NCBI GenBank assembly: GCA_964653655.1
Contig: CAZZHG010000017.1
Span: forward strand, 1-64,000
DNA from: CAZZHG01 sp964653655
GTDB taxonomy: Bacteria > Bdellovibrionota > FAC87 > UBA2466
Length of the DNA: 64,000 nucleotides
Reading direction: 5' to 3'
This document shows, in pieces, positions 17,022 through 25,505 of this stretch. Below the pieces are notes generated by a model. That model was not told the DNA's origin, did not search any database, and worked only from the letters and a program-made list of their open reading frames with translations. A program made the translations under genes and the position numbers. Every line of letters starts with the position of its first letter. Within the stretch, counting starts at the first letter, position 1.

Positions 17022-17380
17022 ACTGCCTCTCCCGCGTTCGGCTTCCCGGAAGCGACGTCGTCCAAAAGGCCAAGAATGTGATTGAGCTTTTCCGTGTGAG
17101 TATCCACGGCGAAACGCAGCTCCGGAACCTGACGCATGCTCAAATTACGGGCGAGATTGCGGCGGAAAAACGGAAGCGCGCGGGCGATGCCCTTATCGAT
17201 TTCCTTCTGCACGCCGAGACCGGGGTGGTAGTAGACGGTCGCCTGCTGCAGATCGCCGGTCAGCTCCACTTCCGTGATGGAAATGCCCTGAACCTGGGGA
17301 TCGGCGATATCGCGCAGAATGAGATTGGCGATCTCGCTTTGGATCTGAGCGGCCACGCGGCTGTGTCTTCGGTTCGCCAT
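17018..17380 (-). CDS. rbfA: 30S ribosome-binding factor A
   Basis: A late 30S maturation factor with a KH-like fold; 120 residues, the usual size. Diagnostic segments are RRHSRVAAQIQSEIANLI, VQGISITEVELTGDLQQATVYY and MRQVPELRFAVDTHTEKLNHI. The ATG at 17380 overlaps the infB stop as TAATG, so it is coupled to infB. It lies in the conserved rimP-nusA-infB-rbfA-truB-rpsO operon. Confidence 0.96.
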   Translation of the reverse strand: MANRRHSRVAAQIQSEIANLILRDIADPQVQGISITEVELTGDLQQATVYYHPGLGVQKEIDKGIARALPFFRRNLARNLSMRQVPELRFAVDTHTEKLNHILGLLDDVASGKPNAGEAV

Positions 17381-20028
17381 TACAGTGAGCTCTTCACTTC
17401 TTCCTTGATGAACGCTTCGAAGCGGTCACCGGATTTGAGATCGTTGAAGTTCTCGATGCCGATACCGCACTCGTATCCGGTCGACACTTCCTTCACGTCG
17501 TCCTTGAAGCGGCGGAGCGAGGAAACCTTGCCTTCGTAAACCACCCGGCTGTCGCGCACGAGGCGCAGGAAGCAGCCGCGGGTGACTTTGCCGTCGGTGA
17601 CGGCGGAGCCCGCGATGGTTCCGACCTTCGGGATGTTGAAGACGTTGCGCACTTCCGCGTGCCCGATGACCGTTTCCTTGACCTGACGATCGAGCAGACC
17701 TTCCATGAGGTTCTTCACGTCGTCGACGATCTCGTAAATGATCGAGTAGCTGCGGATTTCGACTTTTTCGCCTTCCGCCTTGCGCCGGGCATTGTTGTCC
17801 GGGCGCACGTTGAAGCCGAGAATCGCCGCGCGGCTCGCGACCGCGAGGTTCACGTCGCTCTCGGAGATACCGCCCGTGGCGGTGTGCAGAATCTTGAGCT
17901 TCACCTTGTCGTCGGGGATCTTGCTGAGCGCCACCTTGATGGCTTCCAGCGAACCCACGACGTCCGACTTGATGACGACGCGAAGTTCCTTCGTCGTCCC
18001 CGTGCCGGCGGCGAGCATGTCTTCCAAGGTCATCTTCGGACGGCCGTCGCCGATTTCGGCGCGCGCCTTGTCGAGGCGGCCGGTGATGATCGATTTCGCC
18101 GCGCGCTCGTCTTCGACGACCGCCATCTCTTCTCCGACGGGCGCCGCTTCGCCGAGACCGAGAATCTCGACGGGCGTGCTGGGACCCGCTTCCTTGATAG
18201 GCTTGCCGTAAGCGTCGTTCATCGCGCGGACTTTACCGAAAGCCGTTCCGGCGACGATGAGGTCGCCCAGTTTCAACGTGCCCTGCTGCACGAGAACGGT
18301 GGCGATGGCGCCCCGATTCTTGTCCATGCGGGACTCGATGACGGTACCGCGTGCAGGCGTATCGTGGTTCGCCTTGAGCTCGAGCACTTCGGCCTGAACC
18401 AGAATGCTGTCCAAGAGCTCCGGGATGCCTTTGCCCGTCTTCGCCGACACGTTCACGTAAATGGTATTGCCGCCCCAGTCTTCGGGCGCGAGATCGTGGC
18501 CCGCGAGCGTTTGCTTGATGCGGTCCGGGTTCGCGTCCGGGAGATCCGTCTTGTTGACCGCGACCACGATCGGCACGTTGCCGGCCTTGGCGTGATCGAT
18601 GGACTCGAGCGTCTGCGGCATCACGCCGTCGACGGCGGAGACCACCAGCACGACGATATCGGTAACCTTCGCGCCGCGGGCACGCATGGCGGTGAACGCC
18701 TCGTGACCGGGGGTATCGATGAAGGTGATGAGCCCCTTCTTCGGAATCGAGACCGTATAGGCGCCGATGTGCTGGGTGATACCGCCCGCTTCGCCGGCGG
18801 CCACTTGCGCTTTACGGATCGAGTCGAGCAGAGAGGTTTTGCCGTGATCCACGTGGCCCATGATGGTGACGACGGGACCGCGGGGTTTGAGATTCGCCTC
18901 GTCGAGCACGACTTTCTCGATGAAGTCCTCTTCCTTGAAGACTTCCTGATGAACCGTGAAGCCGAACTCCTGAGTGACCAGAACCGCGGTATCGTGATCG
19001 ATCGACTCGTTCATCGACGATTGGACGCCCATCTCCATGAGCTTCTTCAAGACCTGAGCGGCCTTCATGCTCATCTGATTGGCGAGGTCCGATACCTTGA
19101 TCTTCTCGCCCATTTCGACGACGCGTTTGTGCTCGGCTGCGGTGGTGATCATCGTCTTTTGGGCGGGGCGCGCGGCGACCTTGCGTTTCTTGGTCGCGTG
19201 CACGAGCTCGCGCTTCAAATAATCGGCGCTGCGGAAAACGGTGTTCTGCTGGTTACCACGCCGGCTCTTTCCGGCGGCTCCGGGCGCTTCCGTCGGCGCC
19301 GGGCCCATGGTGACTTCCTTCACGCGGCGAAGTCCGCCGGCTTCCTCGGTTTCCGTTCCGGGCTTCTTCACCACGGGAGCGGGAGTGGGCCGCTTGGGCG
19401 GAGCATCCCGCTTCGGACCGATGGTATCGACGAGATGGGTCTCGACGCTCGTCTTCTTGATGATGCTCGGGAAAGCGCGGCGGCGAACGGGTTCGGCGGC
19501 GACGGGCGCCGGAGCCGCGGGTTCGGCGGGCGCGGCGGCCACCGGGGCCGGAGCTTCGGGTTCAGCGGGCGGCGGAGCCACCTTCGCCTTACGGGGCGCG
19601 ACAGGCGGCGCCTCCTCCATCTTGGAGCGTTTCACCAAAGGCTGCGGCTTCGCGCGCGCTCTCGGGGCCGGCGTCTCGGCAGGCGCCTCCTCGACGGCTT
19701 GCGCGGCGACGGCTTCGACTTCGGGCTCGGGTTCTGCGGCGGGCGGCGGAGCTTCCGCTTCGGCGCCCTTCGGCGCTACCCGGCGGCGAATGACCGATCC
19801 GCCGACGCGGGATTCGGTCACCGGGCCTTTACCCGAGATGACCGCGTCCTTCTTGTTGATGGCCCGGTGCTTTTCGTAGAACTCGCGGACGCCTTTGACC
19901 TCTTCGGATCCCAGCACGCTCATGGAGTTCTTGGTGTCGATCCCCAGTCGCTTGCAGATATCCAGCAGGTACGTGTTGTCGATCCCCAGCTGTTTCGCGA
20001 GTTCGTAGACTTTTAGCTTAACCGTCAT
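17380..20028 (-). CDS. infB: Translation initiation factor IF-2
   Basis: A GTPase that brings initiator tRNA to the 30S subunit. The 882-residue protein has an N-terminal IF2_N helical domain (VYELAKQLGIDNTYLLDICK), then a long Ala/Pro/Glu-rich linker (about 85-290) with RRR and KRSK clusters, a second IF2_N-like segment near 310, and a GTPase domain with G1 GHVDHGKTS, G3 DTPGH and G4 NKTD. Domains II, III and IV follow to the C-terminus (EVRNVFNIPKVGTIAGSAV). The low-complexity linker is normal for high-GC IF-2 proteins. The ATG at 20028 gives a conserved start. Confidence 0.97.
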   Translation of the reverse strand: MTVKLKVYELAKQLGIDNTYLLDICKRLGIDTKNSMSVLGSEEVKGVREFYEKHRAINKKDAVISGKGPVTESRVGGSVIRRRVAPKGAEAEAPPPAAEPEPEVEAVAAQAVEEAPAETPAPRARAKPQPLVKRSKMEEAPPVAPRKAKVAPPPAEPEAPAPVAAAPAEPAAPAPVAAEPVRRRAFPSIIKKTSVETHLVDTIGPKRDAPPKRPTPAPVVKKPGTETEEAGGLRRVKEVTMGPAPTEAPGAAGKSRRGNQQNTVFRSADYLKRELVHATKKRKVAARPAQKTMITTAAEHKRVVEMGEKIKVSDLANQMSMKAAQVLKKLMEMGVQSSMNESIDHDTAVLVTQEFGFTVHQEVFKEEDFIEKVVLDEANLKPRGPVVTIMGHVDHGKTSLLDSIRKAQVAAGEAGGITQHIGAYTVSIPKKGLITFIDTPGHEAFTAMRARGAKVTDIVVLVVSAVDGVMPQTLESIDHAKAGNVPIVVAVNKTDLPDANPDRIKQTLAGHDLAPEDWGGNTIYVNVSAKTGKGIPELLDSILVQAEVLELKANHDTPARGTVIESRMDKNRGAIATVLVQQGTLKLGDLIVAGTAFGKVRAMNDAYGKPIKEAGPSTPVEILGLGEAAPVGEEMAVVEDERAAKSIITGRLDKARAEIGDGRPKMTLEDMLAAGTGTTKELRVVIKSDVVGSLEAIKVALSKIPDDKVKLKILHTATGGISESDVNLAVASRAAILGFNVRPDNNARRKAEGEKVEIRSYSIIYEIVDDVKNLMEGLLDRQVKETVIGHAEVRNVFNIPKVGTIAGSAVTDGKVTRGCFLRLVRDSRVVYEGKVSSLRRFKDDVKEVSTGYECGIGIENFNDLKSGDRFEAFIKEEVKSSL

Positions 20029-20083
20029 GCCTGTCTCGTGTTCCCTTCGAGGCCTGCTCCTCCGGGAGCGGCCTCATATCTCC

Positions 20084-21523
20084 TTAGGCGCCCTCGCCAG
20101 GAGTTCCTTCGGGCTTCGGGGCATCCGCCACCGCCGCCGGCGCAGCAGGCTCTTCGGCCTTGGTGCGCTCTTTCTGGGCCTTCACTTCCGCTTTCAAACG
20201 TTCGAATACCGCATCGGCGGACATCTTCGAGCTCGCGTGGGCCGCGGCTTCGGCGGCGGCGATTTCCTTCTTGAGCTCTTTGTACTTGTCGCTCGCCAGG
20301 AACGCCTTCGCGTTCGCGATGATTTCCGTGGCCTTCTCGACCGTGAACCCGGGCACCTGCGCGAGAGCCGCGGGCTCCGCTCCGGCGATCTGGTCGGCGG
20401 ACAAACCGTAATGGAACGCGCTCTGAGCGAGAGTGTCGTTCATGCCCTCGATGGCGACGAGGAGCTTCTTTCTCTCGTCGAAACGTTTCGCCATCGTGTT
20501 CTCGGACACGATGTCGAGCTTCCAGCCGGTGAGCTGGCTCGCGAGCTTCACGTTCTGGCCGCGCTTGCCGATGGCGAGCGACAGCTGATTGTCGGCGACG
20601 ACGATTTCCATCGACTTCGCCTGCTCGTCGACCAGCACCTTCACGACCTCGGCGGGGGCGAGCGCGTTGCAAACAAAGCGCGTCTCTTCCGCGTCGTACG
20701 GAACGATGTCGATCTTCTCGCCGCGAAGCTCCTGCACCACGTTCTGCACGCGGGCGCCCTTCACGCCGACGCACGCGCCGACCGGATCCACGTCGGAGTC
20801 GGACGACTCCACCGCGATCTTCGCGCGCACGCCCGGCTCGCGGGCGGCGTGCTTGATGGTGACGATGCCTTCGGCCACTTCCGGAACTTCCTGGTGGAAG
20901 AGCTGAATGAGGAGCTCGGAGCACGTACGGGACAAAACGATGCGGGGGCCGCGCGGAGTCTGCTGCACGTCGATGAGGTAACCGAGAACCCGATCGCCCG
21001 GGCGGTAATGCTCGCCGGGGATCTGCTCGCGCGCCGGCAAAATGGCGTCGGTGCGGCCGAGGTCCACGATCACGCAGCCGCGCTCGACGCGGCGGCAGGT
21101 GCCGCTGACCACTTCGCCCTTACGGACGTTGAACTCGTTGTAGATGATGTCGCGTTCGGCATCGCGGACCTTCTGGATGATGACCTGCTTGGCCGTCTGA
21201 GCGGCGATGCGGCCGAACTCCGAGGAGTCGAGCTTGATGCCGATGGAGTCGCCGACACCGGCTTCCGGGTCGAGCTTCTTCGCTTCGGCCTGGGTCACTT
21301 CGATGTCGGGGTTCGCGAGCGTCTCGACGACGGTCTTGAACTGGAACAATTCGATTTCCCCGAGGTCGGGGTTGAAGTGGGCCTCGATTTCCTTCTCGAC
21401 GCCGTATTTTTTCTTGGCCGCGGTGAGCATCGCGGTCTCCAGCGCTTCGATCAGAATCGCCCGATCGATGCCTTTGTCCTTTTCAACCTGCTCGAGTACC
21501 CGACCTAATTCAGAACCAGCCAT
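20084..21523 (-). CDS. nusA: Transcription termination/antitermination factor NusA
   Basis: An RNA-polymerase-binding elongation factor. The 479 residues contain the N-terminal domain (1-130), S1 (about 135-200, KGEVVSGTCRRVERGCVIVDLG), KH1 with VGACVGVKGARVQNVVQELRGEKIDIV and KH2 with LAIGKRGQNVKLASQLTGWKLDI. One helix-hairpin-helix region (AALAQVPGFTVEKATEIIANA) and an acidic/Lys-rich tail follow. It lacks the full pair of enteric acidic repeats. It lies 15 bp after rimP and 55 bp before infB. A leader terminator upstream of rimP could be the site of NusA autoregulation. Confidence 0.96.
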   Translation of the reverse strand: MAGSELGRVLEQVEKDKGIDRAILIEALETAMLTAAKKKYGVEKEIEAHFNPDLGEIELFQFKTVVETLANPDIEVTQAEAKKLDPEAGVGDSIGIKLDSSEFGRIAAQTAKQVIIQKVRDAERDIIYNEFNVRKGEVVSGTCRRVERGCVIVDLGRTDAILPAREQIPGEHYRPGDRVLGYLIDVQQTPRGPRIVLSRTCSELLIQLFHQEVPEVAEGIVTIKHAAREPGVRAKIAVESSDSDVDPVGACVGVKGARVQNVVQELRGEKIDIVPYDAEETRFVCNALAPAEVVKVLVDEQAKSMEIVVADNQLSLAIGKRGQNVKLASQLTGWKLDIVSENTMAKRFDERKKLLVAIEGMNDTLAQSAFHYGLSADQIAGAEPAALAQVPGFTVEKATEIIANAKAFLASDKYKELKKEIAAAEAAAHASSKMSADAVFERLKAEVKAQKERTKAEEPAAPAAVADAPKPEGTPGEGA

Positions 21524-21538
21524 CTAACTTCTCTCTTT

Positions 21539-22060
21539 CTAATGCTTAACCGGGGGATCTCCGGCTTTCCAAAGCCGAACCGCCTGAGTCACCAGACCCA
21601 GGGGAACCGGAACTTCGTCCTTCCCCACGTCGACAAAAACCTCGTCCTTATCCACCCGGACCAGCTTGCCCGTCAAATTGGCGCCCCGCCCCGGAAGTTT
21701 TTCCGCGAGCTTGAGCTTAACTTCCTGGCCAACCGCCCCTTCGAAGTCCGTCCGCAGCCGAAGCCGCCGATCGAGACCCGGGGAGGACACTTCCAAATCG
21801 TAAGCGCCCTGAATCCGGTCATCGAGAAGCGGGGCGAGCGTGCGGCTAACCGCCGCGCAATCCTCGATGGAAACGCCGCCCGGGGCGGACTCGGCTTCCA
21901 CAGCCTCGGCCTTCATCCGTTCGATGAACAGCCTGAGCAGCGACCTTCCGGCGAGACGAAAATCCACATCGACGGGACGAAAACCCAAAGGGGATAGGGT
22001 CTTCTCGCAAAGATCGAGAATCTCCGACTCGGCCTGGGTTTTACGAATAGAATCCGTCAA
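21539..22060 (-). CDS. rimP: Ribosome maturation factor RimP
   Basis: A 30S assembly factor; 173 residues, typical. Shown by GFRPVDVDFRLAGRSLLRLFIER, SIEDCAAVSRTLAPLLD and YDLEVSSPGLDRRLRLRTDFEGAVGQEVKLK. The start is a TTG at 22060 with GAGGGG five bases upstream on the minus strand. It is the first gene of the translation operon. A rho-independent terminator ends only 19 bp before this start, so expression depends either on read-through from a promoter upstream of that hairpin or on an unrecognised promoter in the gap. Confidence 0.94.
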   Translation of the reverse strand: MTDSIRKTQAESEILDLCEKTLSPLGFRPVDVDFRLAGRSLLRLFIERMKAEAVEAESAPGGVSIEDCAAVSRTLAPLLDDRIQGAYDLEVSSPGLDRRLRLRTDFEGAVGQEVKLKLAEKLPGRGANLTGKLVRVDKDEVFVDVGKDEVPVPLGLVTQAVRLWKAGDPPVKH

Positions 22061-22078
22061 TTAAGCCCCTCGTCCGGC

Positions 22079-22109
22079 TAAAAGAAAAAAAGCGGCCAGG
22101 GGCCGCTTG
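22079..22109 (-). terminator. Rho-independent terminator between PBP1A and rimP
   Basis: On the minus strand an eight-pair GC-rich stem (AAGCGGCC with GGCCGCTT, loop CCT) is followed by a long U-tract (TTTTTCTTTT). It ends transcription from the PBP1A gene. Because it sits just before rimP it could also act as an attenuator of the rimP-nusA-infB operon. Confidence 0.88.
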
Positions 22110-22136
22110 AGCTTGGGTCTAGCGCAAGACGCAGTC

Positions 22137-22165
22137 TTTCTAACAGCTTCTCTTAACGAAAACAA
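22137..22165 (-). promoter_or_regulatory. Candidate sigma-70 promoter upstream of the rimP leader terminator
   Basis: On the minus strand, TTGTTT (22165-22160) and TAGAAA (22142-22137) are separated by 17 bp. A transcript from here would pass through the hairpin at 22079-22109 before rimP. Both boxes are imperfect. Confidence 0.35.
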
Positions 22166-22200
22166 GGGGTAAGGACTAGGACCAGGCAGGTCTAGGAGGG

Positions 22201-24855
22201 CTAGTTGTCGTAACCTTGGCGGATGAAATCTCCGGTTTCCGTCGTGTCTTTCGTGGTGTCGATGGGCGCTTCGGTGCCGCCATCGGGCTGAGGAGTGCCG
22301 GTGTCGATGGTCGATAGCCGAGCCCGGCTTCCGGGCTCCCCGATGCGGGTCACGTTGGTGCCCTCGCGGGTCGGAACGGTGCCGACTTTGAACGCCGCAC
22401 GCACGCGCTCTTTCTGGGAGGCGTTGGCGAGGCGGCCGGTTTCGGGATCGATGTAAGCGAACGAAATTCCCTCGGGGACCGGGAAGCTGATCTTCGGATA
22501 TTTCGGCACGACCCGGGCCATGTACTCGGTCCAAATCGGGGTGGCCGCGCGCCCGCCGGTCTCACCCGCCGCAAGGGGCTTATCTTTCTCGTAACCTACC
22601 CACACGCCGGTCATTACCGTCGGCGTGAAGCCGACGAACCAGGCGTCGCGATGATCGTTCGACGTTCCCGTCTTGCCCGCTACCGCTCCGCCTACGGCGC
22701 TAGCGCGGCGGCCGGTGCCCGTGGGATCGCTCACAACGCCGTGAAGGAGATCCACCATCACGTACGCCGTCGCAGGATCGATGACCCGGCCCGCGGGAAG
22801 CCCTTCCGGCGTCGGGGAAGCGGCGGCGATCTGGGCCGCCTCGTCCTGGGGTTTATATTCCTCGAGGACCTTGCCATCGGCGTCGGTGACTTTCTTGATG
22901 TAGTAAAGCGACAGCGGCCGGCCGAGGCGCGGGAAAATCGAATAGGCGCGGGTGATCTCATCGAGCGAGCTGGACCAGGACCCCAGCGCAATCGAAAGAT
23001 CCCGCGGCAGCGGAGCATTGATTCCCATGCGGCGGGCGTAGTCGATGCCCCGATCGATCGTAATCTGATCGAGCAGCTTCACCGTCGGAATGTTCATCGA
23101 GCGGGTGAGCGCGAGACGAAGCGGGATGTCGCCCTTGAACTTCCCCGCGTAGTTGTGCGGACGCCAGCTTTCGCCGAAGTTGTCGGTGTCGAGATCGCCT
23201 TCCACTTTGAAAACGATGGGGGAGTCCGACACGAGAGACGACTGACTGAAACCCTCGTCCATCGCCGCGGCGTAAAGCACCGGCTTGAAGGTCGAGCCCA
23301 CCTGACGCTTGGCCTGGAGAGCGCAGTTGAACTTGCTTTCGTCGAAATTCTTGCCTCCGACCATCGCGCGGACCGCGCCGTTCTTCAGCTCGAAGGAAAG
23401 CAAAGCCCCCTGAATTTCCGGATACTGCTCGAGTGAAGCGGAAATCGTCGACAGCTTGCGATCGAACTTGTCGATTCGGACCTCGATCACGTCGCCGGCC
23501 TTCAGCTTCGTCAGAGAGACCTTGTCGATCGGCTTCAGCTCCGTCTCTTTGGTTCCCATCGTGACCCAGGCCATCGAAAGCAGCGGGATCGTGACGGGGG
23601 TCTGGCCGACGCGCGCGGTGATTTCGTTCTTCGTATCGTCGACATTCGTGACGATGGCCCGGTAAAACTCGTTCTCGAGAAGCGGCGTCTCGCCGTAGTA
23701 CTTCGAGGCCTTGTCGAGAAACATCGACATGTCGTAACCGAGAGCGCTTTTTTCGCCTTCCGGAAAACTCGCCGGAAGAATGCGCATCGGGGTGGCCTTC
23801 TTCAGAATGTCCTCGTGGGTCTTCTTCGCGTAGGCCTCGATGTCGATCGGGGAATCGAGGTGCATCACGGGGCCGCGCCAGCCGAGACGCTTGTCCGCCT
23901 CACGGAGCCCGCGCATCGTCGCATCCTCGGCGGACTTCTGAAACTCCGCGTTCATCGTCGTGTAGATCTTGTAGCCCGAGTTCAAAATCGTCTCGGAGCC
24001 GTACTTATTCATCAAATAGAGCCGGATGTGCTCCATGAAAAACTGCCCGATGCGGGCCGACGCTTCCTCGACTTCGAAAAGCCTCAAGGGCGTCGCGAGC
24101 GCTTCGGTCGCCTGCGCCTGAGTGATGTACCCGTCGGTCGCCATGCGGTTCAGTACGTAGGATTGGCGGCGTTTGGCCAGATGCGGGTTGTGGAACGGGT
24201 CCCAGTCGTTCGGACGCTGGGGAAGGCCGGCGAGCACCGCCCCTTCCGCGACGGTGAGCTGGGTGACGTCCTTGTTGAAATAGTTTCTCGCGGCGGCGCC
24301 TATGCCGAAGGCGCCGTGACCGAGGTAAATCTCCGAGAGATACAGCGAGAGTATCTCGTTCTTCGAGAGTTCCTTCTCCATGCGCCAGGCGAGAACGATC
24401 TCACGAACCTTCCGGGTGATGTTCTTCTCGCGCGAGTTGAGGACCACGCTGCGGGCGACCTGCTGAGTGATCGTGCTTCCGCCCTGGGCGTACTTGCCGC
24501 GGGCCAGGTTGGAGAGGAAGGCGCGCAAAATTCCGGCCGGGTCCACGCCCCGGTGCTCGTAAAAATGGGAATCCTCGGCCGCGATGAACGCGGAGACCAC
24601 GTGCCGGGGAATTTTGTCGAACTCCACCGGGTACCGGCGCTGCTTGGTGAACTCGCCGACCTTCACGCCGTCGTCGGAAAAGACTTCGGTGGAGTTGGTG
24701 TGCTTGAAATCCTTGAGGGTCGAGACGTCCGGAAGCTCCTTAAGGATGCGGTAAACGAAGAAGGTGCCGGAAAGGGCGACCACAACGACCACTCCGAGCG
24801 CGATGAGGGAAAACGATTTCATCGTTCCCTTCAAAATGCGCTTATGGAAGGCCAT
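22201..24855 (-). CDS. Class A penicillin-binding protein 1A
   Basis: A bifunctional peptidoglycan synthase anchored in the inner membrane. The 884-residue protein has an N-terminal membrane helix (about 13-38), a GT51 glycosyltransferase domain with EDSHFYEHRGVDP and GGSTITQQVARS, an OB-like insert, and a transpeptidase domain with SxxK (GSTFKPVLY), SxN (SMN) and KTG (KTGTSND) motifs. The C-terminal 90 residues are low-complexity. The ATG at 24855 is used because TGAGGA lies six bases upstream and the hydrophobic anchor follows; the open frame continuing to 25185 is spurious. A strong terminator follows the gene. Confidence 0.95.
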   Translation of the reverse strand: MAFHKRILKGTMKSFSLIALGVVVVVALSGTFFVYRILKELPDVSTLKDFKHTNSTEVFSDDGVKVGEFTKQRRYPVEFDKIPRHVVSAFIAAEDSHFYEHRGVDPAGILRAFLSNLARGKYAQGGSTITQQVARSVVLNSREKNITRKVREIVLAWRMEKELSKNEILSLYLSEIYLGHGAFGIGAAARNYFNKDVTQLTVAEGAVLAGLPQRPNDWDPFHNPHLAKRRQSYVLNRMATDGYITQAQATEALATPLRLFEVEEASARIGQFFMEHIRLYLMNKYGSETILNSGYKIYTTMNAEFQKSAEDATMRGLREADKRLGWRGPVMHLDSPIDIEAYAKKTHEDILKKATPMRILPASFPEGEKSALGYDMSMFLDKASKYYGETPLLENEFYRAIVTNVDDTKNEITARVGQTPVTIPLLSMAWVTMGTKETELKPIDKVSLTKLKAGDVIEVRIDKFDRKLSTISASLEQYPEIQGALLSFELKNGAVRAMVGGKNFDESKFNCALQAKRQVGSTFKPVLYAAAMDEGFSQSSLVSDSPIVFKVEGDLDTDNFGESWRPHNYAGKFKGDIPLRLALTRSMNIPTVKLLDQITIDRGIDYARRMGINAPLPRDLSIALGSWSSSLDEITRAYSIFPRLGRPLSLYYIKKVTDADGKVLEEYKPQDEAAQIAAASPTPEGLPAGRVIDPATAYVMVDLLHGVVSDPTGTGRRASAVGGAVAGKTGTSNDHRDAWFVGFTPTVMTGVWVGYEKDKPLAAGETGGRAATPIWTEYMARVVPKYPKISFPVPEGISFAYIDPETGRLANASQKERVRAAFKVGTVPTREGTNVTRIGEPGSRARLSTIDTGTPQPDGGTEAPIDTTKDTTETGDFIRQGYDN

Positions 24856-24988
24856 GGGATTCCTCAGGTAAAAACGCCCCCGGAGGGGAGTAAAGATAGC
24901 GTCTGGACGGGCAGTATAAGGATAACAGACTTTGTCCGCCACCCAAATTGACTCAGCAGCCCAAATCGGGAAGCGGCGCTCGTCCGCC

Positions 24989-25016
24989 TTGACCGATCCA
25001 CTCCATGGAATAAAAT
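24989..25016 (+). promoter_or_regulatory. Sigma-70-type promoter, leaderless configuration
   Basis: TTGACC (24989-24994), a 16-bp spacer and TAAAAT (25011-25016). The expected start site falls at about 25023-25024, which is the ATG of the following gene. Both boxes are near consensus, making this the best-supported leaderless start in the window. Confidence 0.65.
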
Positions 25017-25023
25017 CGGGGTG

Positions 25024-25212
25024 ATGAACAAATACAAACTGCAGCAGGACGACCTCGTTCCCACCCCCCTCACCGTGAAGCTCGAAAAGCACATTGTCGA
25101 TGATCTCAAGACGATGGAGAAGAACACCCAGATGGCGGTGGACGAGCTGGTTCGCAAGGCGGTCCTGATGTTCATCGCCACGCACAACGATTATCTAGGC
25201 CGCCGCAGCTGA
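25024..25212 (+). CDS. Small ribbon-helix-helix-like protein
   Basis: A 62-residue protein, MNKYKLQQDDLVPTPLTVKL followed by two predicted helices (HIVDDLKTMEKN; AVDELVRKAVLMFIATH). The LTVKLEK strand and two-helix layout fit the CopG/MetJ ribbon-helix-helix fold of small DNA-binding regulators or antitoxins. No toxin gene neighbours it. A GTG three bases upstream is an alternative start, but the promoter position favours the ATG at 25024. It is divergent from the PBP1A gene; whether it regulates that gene is not known. Confidence 0.7.
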   Translation: MNKYKLQQDDLVPTPLTVKLEKHIVDDLKTMEKNTQMAVDELVRKAVLMFIATHNDYLGRRS

Positions 25213-25505
25213 CCTTCCTTTTCAGATTGATTCCAAGGATTTAGGGCCCTTTTTCCGTTCTACAGGAGGGGGATGTCGAACTTTTGGGGGGTGTATTCTT
25301 CCGAAATTCAGGGACTTAGCCGATCCTCCCGCCCCCGCTGTCCAAAGCCTTCGCACAATCAGGCTCGGATCCACGCTCGGCGTTCCGGCACGGAACGTGG
25401 AGTATTGAGCCGGTAGAACCGTCCTTTTCGCTACTACTCATCTCGGCTACCCAACCCGACCACAGCTTCGAAAGTGTCCCCCGGAACCTTTGAGGACTAC
25501 CCCCG
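25213..25505. other. Intergenic region, no gene recognised
   Basis: About 290 bp between the ribbon-helix-helix gene and the LamG lipoprotein gene. A minus-strand open frame at 25316-25531 has no recognisable features and overlaps the lipoprotein start. GAGGACTACCCCCG immediately before 25506 holds the lipoprotein's ribosome site. No convincing promoter or hairpin was found. Confidence 0.5.

Noticed and set aside
17659..20016. 785-codon plus-strand frame opposite infB
   Set aside because: High-GC antisense shadow; His/Asp/Arg-rich composition with no domain, while the minus strand encodes complete IF-2.
20027..21508. 493-codon plus-strand frame opposite nusA
   Set aside because: Antisense shadow of a conserved gene; no ribosome site and biased composition.
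24856..25185. N-terminal extension of the PBP1A frame
   Set aside because: The extension overlaps the divergent ribbon-helix-helix gene and its promoter, precedes the real membrane anchor, and the ATG at 24855 has a good ribosome site.
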